Shown here: positions 1 through 9,340 of the stretch, in pieces
How positions within the stretch are numbered: position 1 is the stretch's first letter
Layout of the letters: every line of letters starts with the position of its first letter
Notes under the pieces: model-generated
Seen by the model: the letters and a program-made list of their open reading frames with translations, nothing else
Told to the model about the DNA's origin: nothing
Databases searched by the model: none
DNA from: Rhizobium phaseoli
GTDB taxonomy: Bacteria > Pseudomonadota > Alphaproteobacteria > Rhizobiales > Rhizobiaceae
DNA length: 64,000 nt
Reading direction: 5' to 3'
NCBI RefSeq assembly: GCF_010668805.1
Contig: NZ_WUFT01000006.1
Span: 124,001 to 188,000, forward strand
Program-made: the position numbers and the translations under genes

Positions 1-621
1 GCGCGGCTTGCCGAGATATTTTTCCATATAGACGGCATCGTTGCCGAAGGCGGCCGCCGCTTCGGTGCGCGCCGTCGACCAGGCCTCGATCACGTCGGCC
101 TCGCTCTTGGCGACCTTCATGCCGCGTCCGCCACCGCCGGCGGTTGCCTTGATCAGCACGGGATAGCCGATTTCAGCAGCCGTCTTCAGTGCATCCTCTT
201 CCGTCTTCACTTCGCCGTCCGAGCCCGGAACGACGGGAATGCCGAGTTCCAGCGCCGTCGTCTTGGCGGTGATCTTGTCGCCCATGATGCGGATATGGTC
301 CGCCGTCGGCCCGATGAAGGTGATGCCATGGGCTTCGAGAATATCGGCGAACTTGGCATTCTCCGACAGAAAGCCGTAGCCCGGATGCACGGCGTCGGCG
401 CCGGTGATCTCGCAGGCGGCGACGATCTGGTGGATATTGAGATAGCTCTCGCGCGAGGAGGGCGGGCCGATGCAGACACTTTCGTCGGCAAGGCGCACAT
501 GCATCGCATCGGCGTCGGCGGTGGAATGAACCACGACGCAGGCGATGCCGAGCTCCTTGCAGGCCCGAAGCACGCGAAGGGCAATTTCCCCGCGATTGGC
601 GATGAGGATTTTCGAAATCAT
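1..621 (-). CDS. accC: Acetyl-CoA carboxylase biotin carboxylase subunit, N-terminal part
   Basis: The 207 codons present read from an ATG at 621 and run off the left edge, so only the N-terminal part of a protein of about 450 residues is here. AccC carboxylates the biotin carried by AccB, using ATP and bicarbonate, in the first step of fatty-acid synthesis. The N-terminus [20 protein letters not shown], the segment [11 protein letters not shown] and the glycine-rich ATP-grasp loop [12 protein letters not shown] are diagnostic of biotin carboxylase. The start lies 10 nt after the accB stop, and aroQ-accB-accC read as one operon. Identification is secure; the C-terminus is not visible. Confidence 0.96.
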   Translation of the reverse strand, partial: MISKILIANRGEIALRVLRACKELGIACVVVHSTADADAMHVRLADESVCIGPPSSRESYLNIHQIVAACEITGADAVHPGYGFLSENAKFADILEAHGITFIGPTADHIRIMGDKITAKTTALELGIPVVPGSDGEVKTEEDALKTAAEIGYPVLIKATAGGGGRGMKVAKSEADVIEAWSTARTEAAAAFGNDAVYMEKYLGKPR

Positions 622-631
622 GGGCATGGGC

Positions 632-1096
632 CTATTCGATGACGACGAGGGCTTGGCCGTATTCGACGGGATGTCCGTCATCGACGAGGATCTCGGTCAC
701 CTTACCCGACTTCGGCGAAGGGATCTGGTTCATCGTCTTCATCGCTTCGATGATGATCAGCGTCTGGCCTTCCTTGACGGTCGCGCCGACTTCGATGAAA
801 GCACGCGCACCGGGAGCCGGCGCCATGTAGACGGTGCCGACCATCGGTGCACTGACGACATTGGCCGGGTTGCGGGTGGGAGCGGCGGCCGGGGCGTTTG
901 CTGCTGCCGGGGCAGCGGCTGCGGCATAAGCCGGCGCTGCGATCGGCGTCTGGACATATTGCGGCGTGCCGGCGCGCGAAACGCGAATGCGCAGGTCGTC
1001 CTGCTCGACCTCGATCTCCGTCAGATCCGTCTCGTTGAGGATATTGGCGAGATCGCGGATCAGTGCCTGATCGATACCCGATTTCTTTTCAGCCAT
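632..1096 (-). CDS. accB: Acetyl-CoA carboxylase biotin carboxyl carrier protein
   Basis: This 154-residue protein starts [10 protein letters not shown]. An in-frame extension upstream exists, but it overlaps the aroQ end and lacks a family match. A basic-acidic N-terminal domain is followed by an Ala/Pro-rich linker (about residues 50-80) and a C-terminal biotinyl domain. The biotin-accepting lysine is K120 in [10 protein letters not shown], the EAMKTMN variant rather than EAMKM. The protein carries carboxybiotin between AccC and the carboxyltransferase. It lies 20 nt downstream of aroQ and 10 nt upstream of accC, so the three are probably cotranscribed. Confidence 0.97.
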   Translation of the reverse strand: MAEKKSGIDQALIRDLANILNETDLTEIEVEQDDLRIRVSRAGTPQYVQTPIAAPAYAAAAAPAAANAPAAAPTRNPANVVSAPMVGTVYMAPAPGARAFIEVGATVKEGQTLIIIEAMKTMNQIPSPKSGKVTEILVDDGHPVEYGQALVVIE

Positions 1097-1116
1097 GGTG
1101 TTGCCCTGTCTTATTC

Positions 1117-1554
1117 TTATGCCGTGATGTTCTTCAGCGCATGAAGCGCCAGGATGTAGCTGTAAGGCCCGAAGCCGCAAATCACGCCCTTGCATGCCGG
1201 CGCGATCATCGACTTATGGCGGAATTCTTCCCGCGCATGAACGTTGGATATGTGGAGCTCAATGACGGGAATGGAAATAGCGCGGATCGCATCATGCAGC
1301 GCGACCGATGTATGCGTATAGGCGCCTGCGTTGATGGCAACGCCGACGGCCTTTTCGTCGGCCTTATGGAACCAGTCCACAAGCGCACCTTCGTGATTGC
1401 TCTGACGGAAATCGATGTCGAAGCCGAGGTCGCGGCCGGCGGCATTGCAGTCTGCCTCGATGTCCTTCAGCGTCTTGCCACCATAAATGCCGGGCTCCCG
1501 TTTGCCCAGCATGTTCAGGTTGGGGCCGTTCAGGACGAAAATCGTTTGCGTCAT
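1117..1554 (-). CDS. aroQ: Type II 3-dehydroquinate dehydratase
   Basis: This 145-residue protein has the usual length for type II dehydroquinases, which dehydrate 3-dehydroquinate in the shikimate pathway as dodecamers. The N-terminal strand and flexible loop VLNGPNLNMLGKREP-GIYGG carries the catalytic tyrosine Y24. The motif ELHISNVHAREEFRHKS contains the catalytic histidine region and substrate-binding residues. It is the first gene of the aroQ-accB-accC cluster, an arrangement known from alphaproteobacteria. The ATG at 1554 places the canonical motif at residue 8, so the start is well supported. Confidence 0.96.
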   Translation of the reverse strand: MTQTIFVLNGPNLNMLGKREPGIYGGKTLKDIEADCNAAGRDLGFDIDFRQSNHEGALVDWFHKADEKAVGVAINAGAYTHTSVALHDAIRAISIPVIELHISNVHAREEFRHKSMIAPACKGVICGFGPYSYILALHALKNITA

Positions 1555-1714
1555 CGAATGTTCCGTAAAATGTACGACGGCAACCTATAGACTCCGTGAA
1601 GGCCGAATGAAAGCCCTTACGGATTGGCCATCGGAATCACGCCACATTTGTCCACATGGTTGAAACGCTTCGAGTCTGGCGTTTTGATGAGCGGCCGGCT
1701 GGCGGCCGACTTGC

Positions 1715-2473
1715 TCAGCAGGCGGTCTTGCCGCAGCTGCGCATATTCTTGACCTTGGCTTCGAGATCGTCGAGCCCGACGGCGCCCGGCACCAGTTCGT
1801 TGCCGATCACATAGGACGGCGTGCCGCTGATGCCGAGACTGGAGGCGAGCTGGTAGGTCGCCTGCACGACCCCATCATTCGGGCTCTTTGCCATCTCGGC
1901 GCGGATCTTGTCCTCGCTGACGCCGAGCGAGCCGGCAACCGCGATCGCCGTTTCGTCGGAGGCGCGGCCTTCGGTGCTGAGAAGGGCGACGTGGAAATCG
2001 GCATATTTCTCCGGCGCCAGCTTGCGGAAGGCGTCTGCCACCTTGTGGGCTGCAACCGAATCCGGCCCGAGGATCGGAAACTCCTTGAGCACGAAACGAA
2101 CGTTCTTGTCCTTCTTCAGCATTGCCTGCATGTCGGGAAGCGCATGACGGCAGTAGCTGCAATTATAATCGAAGAATTCGACGACGGTGACATCACCCTT
2201 GGGATTGCCGAGCGTGACGTCGTTCTTCGAATCGAAGATCGCGGCCGTGTTCTCGTCGATCGCCATATTGGCCTTCACCAGCCGCTGGGCTTCCTGCTTC
2301 TTCTGCAGCGCATCCTGCACGTCGAGCATGATCTCGGGATTCTCGATCAGGTATTGCTTGATGAATTCGCCGAACTCCTTCTTCTGCTGGTCGTCGAGCG
2401 CTGCCGCCGGAAAGGGAAGGGCGATCGATGCGGCAAGCGCCAGTGCGGTGAAGGTTTTCGGAAGAAAGGCCAT
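1715..2473 (-). CDS. Periplasmic DsbA-family thiol:disulfide oxidoreductase
   Basis: This 252-residue protein has a signal peptide (hydrophobic stretch at about residues 8-25, cleavage near AAA-LDD). A charged helical N-terminal segment (about 28-75) follows, then a thioredoxin-fold domain. The active site C105-S-Y-C108 lies in FFDYNCSYCRH and the cis-proline loop is ISGTPSYVIG. A further cysteine pair is near the C-terminus (RSCGKTAC). The N-terminal helical extension resembles the Com1/ScsC/BdbD type, which acts on periplasmic disulfides. Whether it oxidises or isomerises cannot be told from sequence. It is transcribed divergently from the neighbouring aminotransferase gene. Confidence 0.88.
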   Translation of the reverse strand: MAFLPKTFTALALAASIALPFPAAALDDQQKKEFGEFIKQYLIENPEIMLDVQDALQKKQEAQRLVKANMAIDENTAAIFDSKNDVTLGNPKGDVTVVEFFDYNCSYCRHALPDMQAMLKKDKNVRFVLKEFPILGPDSVAAHKVADAFRKLAPEKYADFHVALLSTEGRASDETAIAVAGSLGVSEDKIRAEMAKSPNDGVVQATYQLASSLGISGTPSYVIGNELVPGAVGLDDLEAKVKNMRSCGKTAC

Positions 2474-2682
2474 GATATCCTCGTCAACGGCGGTGTGGTC
2501 GTCTCTCTGTCGAATAGATCGTCGCCGGGTTATGGACTTGAGTGCGTCGCGTCAAGGTACGGTGCGTTCGGTTCTCTTCAAACAGGAATTTTCATCCCAG
2601 CGTGACCCTCGCGGGATTGTGATGAGCCGATTAATGCGGCAATTGTCGGGCCATCATTGCAGAAGCCGAGCGAGAAGCGATC

Positions 2683-3840
2683 TTGTTTTCCATATCGAAA
2701 CGCAGCGAAGTCGAGCCTTTTCATGCCATGGACGTGCTGGCGGAGGCGACGAAACGGCGGGCAGCCGGTCATCCCGTGATTTCGATGGCGGTCGGTCAAC
2801 CCTCGCATCCAGCCCCCCAGGCTGCCCTTGAAGCAGCGCGCGCAGCCCTTGCCGAAGGCCGGATCGGTTATACCGATGCGCTGGGAACGGCACGGCTGAA
2901 ATCGGCACTTGCCCGGCACTACAAGGATCGCCATGGCCTGGAGATCGATCCCATACGGATCGCCATTACCACCGGTTCCTCGGCCGGCTTCAATCTCGCC
3001 TTCTTGTCGCTCTTCGATGCCGGCGATGCTGTGGCGATCGCAAGGCCTGGCTATCCCGCCTATCGCAATATCCTCGGTGCACTTGGCCTGAAGGTTGTCG
3101 AAGTGCCGGTAACCGCCGAGACCCACTTCACCCTGACGCCTGAAAGTCTCGAGTCGGCGCAGAAGGAAAGCGGCATAACGCTGAAAGGCGTGCTGCTCGC
3201 AAGCCCCGCCAACCCGACCGGCACGGTGACTGGCCGCGATGGGCTGAAGGCGCTTGCGGATTACTGCGCGGCCCATTCCGTCGCCTTCATCTCCGATGAG
3301 ATCTATCACGGGCTGACCTTCGCCGGCGAGGAGGCAAGCGCGCTGGAGCTGACCGACGAGGCGATCGTCATCAATTCCTTCTCCAAATATTATTGCATGA
3401 CCGGCTGGCGAATCGGCTGGATGGTGCTGCCGGAACGCCTGGTGCGGCCGATCGAGCGTGTGGCGCAAAGCCTCTATATTTCCCCGCCCGAGCTTTCCCA
3501 GATCGCCGCCGTGGCCGCGCTCGGTGCCGGCGACGAACTTGATCGTTATAAGGCGAGTTATGCCGCCAATCGTGACTTGCTGATGCGCCGCCTGCCGGAG
3601 ATCGGCCTTTCGATCGCGTCACCGATGGACGGCGCCTTCTACGCGTATCTCGACGTCACCCGCTTCACCAATGACAGCATGGGCTTTGCCAAACGCATGC
3701 TTGCGGAAATCGACGTCGCCGCAACACCCGGCCTCGACTTCGATCCGCTGGAAGGAGATCGAACCCTGCGTCTGTCTTATGCGGGCTCGGAAGCTGAGAT
3801 CGCCGAGGCGGTGGAGCGAGTCGCTGGCTGGTTGAAGTAG
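2683..3840 (+). CDS. PLP-dependent class I/II aminotransferase
   Basis: This 385-residue fold-type I aminotransferase carries the PLP lysine K235 in INSFSKYYCMTGWRIG. Other motifs are SPANPTGTV (the substrate and cofactor asparagine) and the C-terminal LRLSYAG arginine that binds the alpha-carboxylate. A TTG start at 2683 is preferred over the ATG at 2728. The residues between them (SEVEPFHAMDV) look like the conserved family N-terminus, and a GAGAAG-like ribosome site precedes it. The amino-acid substrate cannot be assigned. The gene stands alone, divergent from the DsbA-like gene. Confidence 0.88.
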   Translation: MFSISKRSEVEPFHAMDVLAEATKRRAAGHPVISMAVGQPSHPAPQAALEAARAALAEGRIGYTDALGTARLKSALARHYKDRHGLEIDPIRIAITTGSSAGFNLAFLSLFDAGDAVAIARPGYPAYRNILGALGLKVVEVPVTAETHFTLTPESLESAQKESGITLKGVLLASPANPTGTVTGRDGLKALADYCAAHSVAFISDEIYHGLTFAGEEASALELTDEAIVINSFSKYYCMTGWRIGWMVLPERLVRPIERVAQSLYISPPELSQIAAVAALGAGDELDRYKASYAANRDLLMRRLPEIGLSIASPMDGAFYAYLDVTRFTNDSMGFAKRMLAEIDVAATPGLDFDPLEGDRTLRLSYAGSEAEIAEAVERVAGWLK

Positions 3841-3868
3841 CGCCAGCGGCGACGCGCACTCCTAGGGG

Positions 3869-5206
3869 TCAACTGCGCGATGAAAACAGCGAGGCGAGCG
3901 TCGAAGCTGGTTTGTTGTTCAGCCGCGGCACCACCACAAGCTGCCTGATGTCGCCGCGCTTGTAGGCGGCGAGGAAGCGCTTGTAATCCTTGAAGGAGAC
4001 GCAGCCGTTGGAATCGCCGTTTCTGCCGAGCATGTAGGTGTGGGCAAGCAAGCCGACACGGTCATAGATGGCGTCCGAGCCCTCGAGCGGGGTCAGACGC
4101 AGCGCCTCGACACCATGGAAAAGGCTCTCGCGCATGGTGAGGGCATAGGTGTGCGGCGGCGTCGGCCCGTGCATCTTTTTGTCCACGTAACGCGGGTTGT
4201 CGCGCATCTTGCCGAGACCGGAATGGGCTTCCAGCCTCTCGCCGTTCGGCAGATAGACGGTGCTGTTCTCGATGTCGTAGATCGCCACACCGGCGCGCAG
4301 CTTCGGCGAGAAGACCGGCTTGTCGTAGCGCGGCACTGCATCGTCCTTATCGTCCTCGATCGGCGAGTTCGGCTGGGCGTAGGCAAGTGCAGGTCCGCCG
4401 GCGCGCTGCGAACCCTTGGCGACCGGCGCCGGCTTGCCGATAAGGCCGTCGGGACGTGCCATCGGCAGCGGCACCGAGTCTTCGTCCGGTGTCAGCACCA
4501 GATCGAAAGGCGGTGCGCCGTCCGCTGTGGCAACGACCACCGGTGCGGGTTCCGGGGCGGGAATTGCGGCGGTGCGGACCGGAGATGCGGCTGGTTCGAC
4601 CGGAGCCGGTGCGATCTGCCGGGATCCGGCGTCGGCAAGTGCCAGCAGCGCCGGGAGTTCGGCAGCGGCGACGGCCTCCTTCGAGGGAACGATGATCCGG
4701 TCGCCGTCATCTTCTTCGGTCGCTGCCGAGGCGAGCTCGACCGGCGCCGGCGTGATCACATCATCCTTGTGGAATTTGGCGCTGTCGGAAATTGCCGCCA
4801 CGACGGGCTGCTCGGCAGCCATGACAAGCTGATTGTGTTTTGTAAGTGCCGCCAGTGCCGTTGCGGCGGCAGTCTTTTCGGCGTGGGATTGAATAAGGCT
4901 CGCCGTCAGCGGGATCTGCGGCTTCGCATCGAAGGCGGCCAGCCGGTCGGCCTTGCCGACATGGATCAGCCGTTCGTGGGGTGTCGCCGGTTTGGCCTTC
5001 GGCGCGGAGGCCACCTGCGTGAATCTGTCGGGCGGAGAAACGGGCGCGGCCACCGAATGCATCGTCGCCAAGGTCGCAATCAACCATGTGGAGGTCAGAA
5101 ATCCGGCGCCGACGACGCCGTAAAGAAAGCCGCGAGATCCGCGCAAACGAAAGGCAGATCCGCCAAGAGGGGTGACGTCATCGAACGTCCCGACCGCAAA
5201 CGCCAT
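3869..5206 (-). CDS. DUF2778 (Tlde1-like) domain protein with N-terminal membrane anchor
   Basis: From the ATG at 5206 this gives 445 residues; an in-frame extension to 5392 has no support. Residues about 25-50 form one membrane segment. A long Ala/Pro-rich, low-complexity region (about 55-300) follows, and then a C-terminal domain of about 140 residues. That domain has SGLGKMRDNP, HGPTPPHTYAL and the closing motif GDSNGCVSFKDY. This is the DUF2778/Tlde1 pattern with a conserved His and a catalytic-type Ser-Asn-Gly-Cys, related to L,D-transpeptidase folds acting on peptidoglycan. A cell-envelope role is an inference; no effector or secretion context is visible nearby. Confidence 0.75.
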   Translation of the reverse strand: MAFAVGTFDDVTPLGGSAFRLRGSRGFLYGVVGAGFLTSTWLIATLATMHSVAAPVSPPDRFTQVASAPKAKPATPHERLIHVGKADRLAAFDAKPQIPLTASLIQSHAEKTAAATALAALTKHNQLVMAAEQPVVAAISDSAKFHKDDVITPAPVELASAATEEDDGDRIIVPSKEAVAAAELPALLALADAGSRQIAPAPVEPAASPVRTAAIPAPEPAPVVVATADGAPPFDLVLTPDEDSVPLPMARPDGLIGKPAPVAKGSQRAGGPALAYAQPNSPIEDDKDDAVPRYDKPVFSPKLRAGVAIYDIENSTVYLPNGERLEAHSGLGKMRDNPRYVDKKMHGPTPPHTYALTMRESLFHGVEALRLTPLEGSDAIYDRVGLLAHTYMLGRNGDSNGCVSFKDYKRFLAAYKRGDIRQLVVVPRLNNKPASTLASLFSSRS

Positions 5207-5413
5207 ACTACACTCGTCTTTCAAACTCGCTACGCAGGCCGGCGGCACTGACTGACTACACTTCGCCGGGGCCGGTGTAGGCGCAAGTGGGCCGAATTTA
5301 GACCACTCGCGACTTCCGACTGTCGTGCAAGGATGACGAATTATGGTTTCTAATTTATTTACGCCGTGTCGCTGTTTCTCGCGACGTCTCAAAAAGAGAT
5401 GCGTTGGGCCTTT

Positions 5414-7324
5414 TCAGGCGCGTTCCATCACATAACTTCCCGGGGCTTCCTCGATGGCATTCAACGCATCGCCGCCCGGTTTGCGCGCTGGCACGCGCCT
5501 GCCGTCATGGGTCTCTATCCAGGTCTGCCAGTGCGGCCACCACGATCCGGGCGTCTCGGTTGCCTGCTCGATCCAGGTCTCGTACTCGCCCTTGGCGGGG
5601 CCGCCCGTCCAGAATTGATACTTCTTCTTATCGGGCGGGTTGACGACGCCGGCGATATGTCCCGAGCCGGTGACGACGAATTCCACTTTGCCGCCGAAAA
5701 ACTGGCTGCCGAGAAAGACGGACTTCGCCGGCGCGATGTGATCCTCGCGGGTGGCGAGATTATAGATCGGGATCTTCACGTCCTTCAGCGACACCGGCTT
5801 GCCGTCGAGGACCATCTGGTTCTGCGTCAGCGCATTCCTCAGATAGCAGTTGCGCAGGTAGAAGGCATGGTTTGCCGCCGCCATGCGGGTCGAATCGGCG
5901 TTCCAGAACAACAGGTCGAAGGGCAGGGGATCCTGGCCCTTGAGGTAGTTGTTGACGAAATAAGGCCAGATCAGCTCGGAAGCCCGCAGCATGTTGAAGG
6001 CCATCGACATCTTCGAGCCGTCGAGATAGCCGGCCGCCTGCATATGCTCCTCGAGCGCTGTCAGTTGCTCCTCGTCGACGAAGACCTTGAGGTCGCCGGC
6101 ATGGGTGAAATCGACCTGGGTGGTAAAGAGCGTCGCAGTCTTGATGCGCTTGTTCTTCTCCTTGGCGTGCAGCGCCAGCGTTGCCGCTAGCAGTGTGCCG
6201 CCGACGCAGTAGCCGACGGCGTTGACGTCCTTCTCGCCGGTTGCCTTCTCGATCGTCTCGAGCGCGAAATCGATGCCTTCGCGGGCATAGGACGCCCAGT
6301 CCTTATCGGCGTGGCGCGCATCCGGGTTGACCCAGGAAATGACGAAGACGGTCTGACCCTGGTCGACGCACCATTTGATGAAGGATTTCTGCGGGTTGAG
6401 GTCGAGGATATAGAATTTGTTGATCCAGGGCGGGCAGATCAGCAGCGGCCGCTTCAGCACCGTTTCGGTCGAGGCCTCGTACTGGATGATCTGGCAGATG
6501 TCGTTCTGGGCGATCACCTTGCCCGGCGTCAGCGCCATGTCACGGCCGACGACGAATTTCGTCATGTCGGTCTGGCGAAGGCGAAGATCGCCGTTGCCGG
6601 CAGCGATGTCCTCGGCAAGCATCTTCATCCCCCGCACCAGGTTTTCGCCGCTGGTTGCGATCGTCTCGCGGTAGAGCTGGGGATTGGTGGCGATAAAGTT
6701 GCTGGGCGAAAGTGCTGCCGTGATCTGCTTCACGTAGAAGCCGGCCTTGTGCTTGGTGTGCTCGTCGAGGCCGTCGGTCTCCGACACCAGCTTCTCCGCC
6801 CAGTCGGTCGTGATGAAATAGACCTGGCGCAGAAAATCGAAGAACGGATTCTTCTGCCAGTCTTCGTCGGAGAAGCGCTTGTCCTTGCGGGTGTCCGGCT
6901 CAGCGGACAGAGGCTCGCTCTGCATGCCGTGCGTCGCTTGCATGCGCTGCATCGAGCGCATCCAGATGCCAAAAAACGAGGACATCAGCTGCGTCTGCGC
7001 CTCGAAAGTGCGGCGGGGATCGGCAATCCAGTATTCGGTGACCTTGGAAAGCGTCTTGACCATGTCGGTCATTGGATCGACTGCGGTTTGACTGATCTCG
7101 CCGCGCTCGCGCGGCGCCAGCCAGGCCGAAGCTGCCTGTCCGAGATTTTCGAGCGCCCGGGCGAAATTCATCGCCATGGTCTCGGGATCCTTCAACAGAT
7201 AGGGATCGAGATCGGTCGCATCGAAACCGGCTTTGCCGCCATTCTTCTGGCCGCCATTCTCCTGCTTGCTGTCGGTCACCATTTCCTCCGGCGGCAGCAC
7301 TGTTTTTATCCAATCGTTGTACAT
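5414..7324 (-). CDS. phaC: Class I poly(3-hydroxyalkanoate) synthase
   Basis: This 636-residue enzyme polymerises 3-hydroxyacyl-CoA into storage granules. The start ATG at 7324 (MYNDWIKTVL) is favoured over an upstream in-frame start. The N-terminal domain has GFDATDLDPYLLKDPE and the typical helical region. The catalytic alpha/beta-hydrolase domain contains the lipase-like box GYCVGG with nucleophile C373. The segments PPWINKFYILDLNP and the C-terminal histidine loop TGSGHIAGVVNPP complete the class I pattern. It is encoded alone, without phaA, phaB or phaE nearby, as is common in rhizobia. It is divergent from the small lipoprotein gene. Confidence 0.96.
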   Translation of the reverse strand: MYNDWIKTVLPPEEMVTDSKQENGGQKNGGKAGFDATDLDPYLLKDPETMAMNFARALENLGQAASAWLAPRERGEISQTAVDPMTDMVKTLSKVTEYWIADPRRTFEAQTQLMSSFFGIWMRSMQRMQATHGMQSEPLSAEPDTRKDKRFSDEDWQKNPFFDFLRQVYFITTDWAEKLVSETDGLDEHTKHKAGFYVKQITAALSPSNFIATNPQLYRETIATSGENLVRGMKMLAEDIAAGNGDLRLRQTDMTKFVVGRDMALTPGKVIAQNDICQIIQYEASTETVLKRPLLICPPWINKFYILDLNPQKSFIKWCVDQGQTVFVISWVNPDARHADKDWASYAREGIDFALETIEKATGEKDVNAVGYCVGGTLLAATLALHAKEKNKRIKTATLFTTQVDFTHAGDLKVFVDEEQLTALEEHMQAAGYLDGSKMSMAFNMLRASELIWPYFVNNYLKGQDPLPFDLLFWNADSTRMAAANHAFYLRNCYLRNALTQNQMVLDGKPVSLKDVKIPIYNLATREDHIAPAKSVFLGSQFFGGKVEFVVTGSGHIAGVVNPPDKKKYQFWTGGPAKGEYETWIEQATETPGSWWPHWQTWIETHDGRRVPARKPGGDALNAIEEAPGSYVMERA

Positions 7325-7428
7325 CGTGATTGAACGAGAAAACAAGTTCCACCCACGCCGCCTCATGCTATTGCTTTGTCGCTGCGACAAATTTAACAGT
7401 CGACGCAGTCAGAACTGGATTTTGAGGC

Positions 7429-7842
7429 ATGACGAAGAACGGCATTCGGCGCATCGCAACCTTCAACCGCACCGCATTGATCTGCGCCGCGGCGGCGATG
7501 GCCCTTGCCGGATGCAATCTGACGGCTGAGCAGAAGGCCGCAGCCGCCGCCAAGCGAGCGGCACCAACCGCCGTCGTCATGCCGGCCACCAAGGGCGATG
7601 CGGTCGAGGGCGGACTGGCAAAGTCGCCGGACGGCTATCCGAATTTCGGCGCGCCGCTGACGGCCGCCAACGTCCAGATGAGCGACGAGCAGGCGGCCGA
7701 ACTGCAGCATCAGCTGACCGCACTTGCCGCCCGGCGCAAGGCCGGCACGATTTCGGAAGCCGAATATCAGGCCAAGGCCGCGGAAATGCGCCGTCTCGCC
7801 GCCGAACACGGCGCGGATACGCTCTCCGAAATCTCCAAATAG
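7429..7842 (+). CDS. Small predicted lipoprotein, unknown function
   Basis: This 137-residue protein has a lipoprotein signal: a charged start, a hydrophobic stretch and the lipobox LAGC near residue 29. The mature part has an Ala/Lys-rich segment, then SPDGYPNFGAPLTAANVQMS. A C-terminal helical pair follows (EQAAELQHQLTALAARRKAG and EAEYQAKAAEMRRLA), reminiscent of SHOCT-like short helical domains. It probably sits in the inner leaflet of the outer or inner membrane. No function can be assigned. It diverges from phaC and is followed by the alaC-like gene. Confidence 0.72.
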   Translation: MTKNGIRRIATFNRTALICAAAAMALAGCNLTAEQKAAAAAKRAAPTAVVMPATKGDAVEGGLAKSPDGYPNFGAPLTAANVQMSDEQAAELQHQLTALAARRKAGTISEAEYQAKAAEMRRLAAEHGADTLSEISK

Positions 7843-8062
7843 ACCTTGCCTTTCAGGCAATTTGGACGCAAAGCCTTCCGGATGGATCGGAAGACAAGAT
7901 TTTCCCGATAATGCGCGTTCCGCGGCCTTTCCGTCAAAGATTTGCCGCGTGTTTTGGGTCTGATGAATACGGCGCTGCGATTCTGAAGTTCGTGTCGCAG
8001 CCGCCGGGAGACGGAACGAACTTCGACTGCGGCCCGAAAGCCGCCTTTCCATGGGGAATGAA

Positions 8063-9280
8063 ATGGAAGAGTTTCACAAAGTCCGGCGTTTGCCGCCTTA
8101 TGTTTTCGAACAGGTCAACCGTTTGAAGGCAAGCGCGCGAGCGGGCGGCGCCGATATCATCGATCTCGGCATGGGAAACCCCGACCTTCCCACTCCCCAG
8201 TCGATCGTCGATAAGCTGTGCGAGGTCGTGCAGGATCCGCGCACCCACCGTTATTCGTCCTCGAAGGGCATTCCGGGGCTGCGCCGCGCTCAGGCCGCCT
8301 ATTATGCCCGCCGTTTCGGCGTCAAGCTCAACCCGGATACCCAGGTGGTCGCTACCTTGGGCTCCAAGGAAGGCTTTGCCAACATGGCGCAGGCGATCAC
8401 CGCGCCGGGCGACGTCATCCTCTGCCCGAACCCGACCTATCCGATCCATGCCTTCGGCTTCCTGATGGCGGGCGGCGTCATCCGCTCCATGTCGGTGGAG
8501 CCGGACGAAAGCTTTTACCCGCCGCTCGAGCGCGCGGTCCGGCATTCGATCCCGAAGCCCTTGGCGCTGATCCTCAACTACCCTTCGAACCCGACGGCCC
8601 TTGTCGCGACGCTCGATTTCTACAAGGACGTTATTGCCTTCGCCAAGAAGCACGACATCATCGTGCTTTCCGACCTTGCATATTCGGAGATCTACTTCGA
8701 CGGCGCCCCGCCGCCGTCGGTTCTCGAAGTGCCCGGCGCAATGGATATGACGGTCGAGTTCACCTCGATGTCGAAGACCTTCTCCATGCCCGGCTGGCGC
8801 ATGGGCTTTGCCGTCGGCAACGAACGGCTGATCGCCGCACTCACCCGCGTCAAGTCCTATCTCGACTACGGCGCCTTCACGCCGATCCAGGTGGCGGCGA
8901 CGCATGCGTTGAACGGCGACGGTTCCGACATTGCTGAGGTTCGCAACGTCTACAAACGTCGCCGCGACGTCATGGTCGAAAGCTTCGGCAAGGCCGGCTT
9001 CGACGTGCCGCCGCCGGCGGCCACCATGTTCGCCTGGGCAAAGATCCCGGAAAAGTTCCGTCATCTCGGTTCGCTTGAGTTTTCCAAGCTGCTGGTCGAG
9101 AAGGCCGACGTCGCCGTTGCCCCAGGCATCGGCTTCGGCGAACAGGGCGACGACTACGTCCGTTTGGCGCTTGTCGAGAACGAACACCGCATCCGCCAGG
9201 CTGCGCGCAACATCAAGAAGTTCATGTCGACGGCAGACGAAACGATGCACAACGTCATTTCGCTGAACGCGCACCGCTAA
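8063..9280 (+). CDS. alaC: AlaC-type alanine/aspartate-family aminotransferase
   Basis: This 405-residue class I aminotransferase starts at the ATG at 8063, just after a GGGGA ribosome site. An ATG 12 nt earlier overlaps that site. The PLP lysine is K238 in TSMSKTFSMPGWRMGF. Other motifs are LNYPSNPTALVA and the cofactor-phosphate and carboxylate arginine segment VRLALVENEHRIRQA. The N-terminus EEFHKVRRLPPYVFEQVN is typical of alphaproteobacterial members. These are annotated as glutamate-pyruvate aminotransferases (AlaC), and sometimes as LL-diaminopimelate aminotransferase. It lies 60 nt upstream of hom, so the two are probably cotranscribed in amino-acid biosynthesis. Confidence 0.86.
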   Translation: MEEFHKVRRLPPYVFEQVNRLKASARAGGADIIDLGMGNPDLPTPQSIVDKLCEVVQDPRTHRYSSSKGIPGLRRAQAAYYARRFGVKLNPDTQVVATLGSKEGFANMAQAITAPGDVILCPNPTYPIHAFGFLMAGGVIRSMSVEPDESFYPPLERAVRHSIPKPLALILNYPSNPTALVATLDFYKDVIAFAKKHDIIVLSDLAYSEIYFDGAPPPSVLEVPGAMDMTVEFTSMSKTFSMPGWRMGFAVGNERLIAALTRVKSYLDYGAFTPIQVAATHALNGDGSDIAEVRNVYKRRRDVMVESFGKAGFDVPPPAATMFAWAKIPEKFRHLGSLEFSKLLVEKADVAVAPGIGFGEQGDDYVRLALVENEHRIRQAARNIKKFMSTADETMHNVISLNAHR

Positions 9281-9340
9281 TCCAACTCTAAGGCAGCCGC
9301 GTCCTGCGGCTGCCGCCACACAGACATTCAGGATCGATCC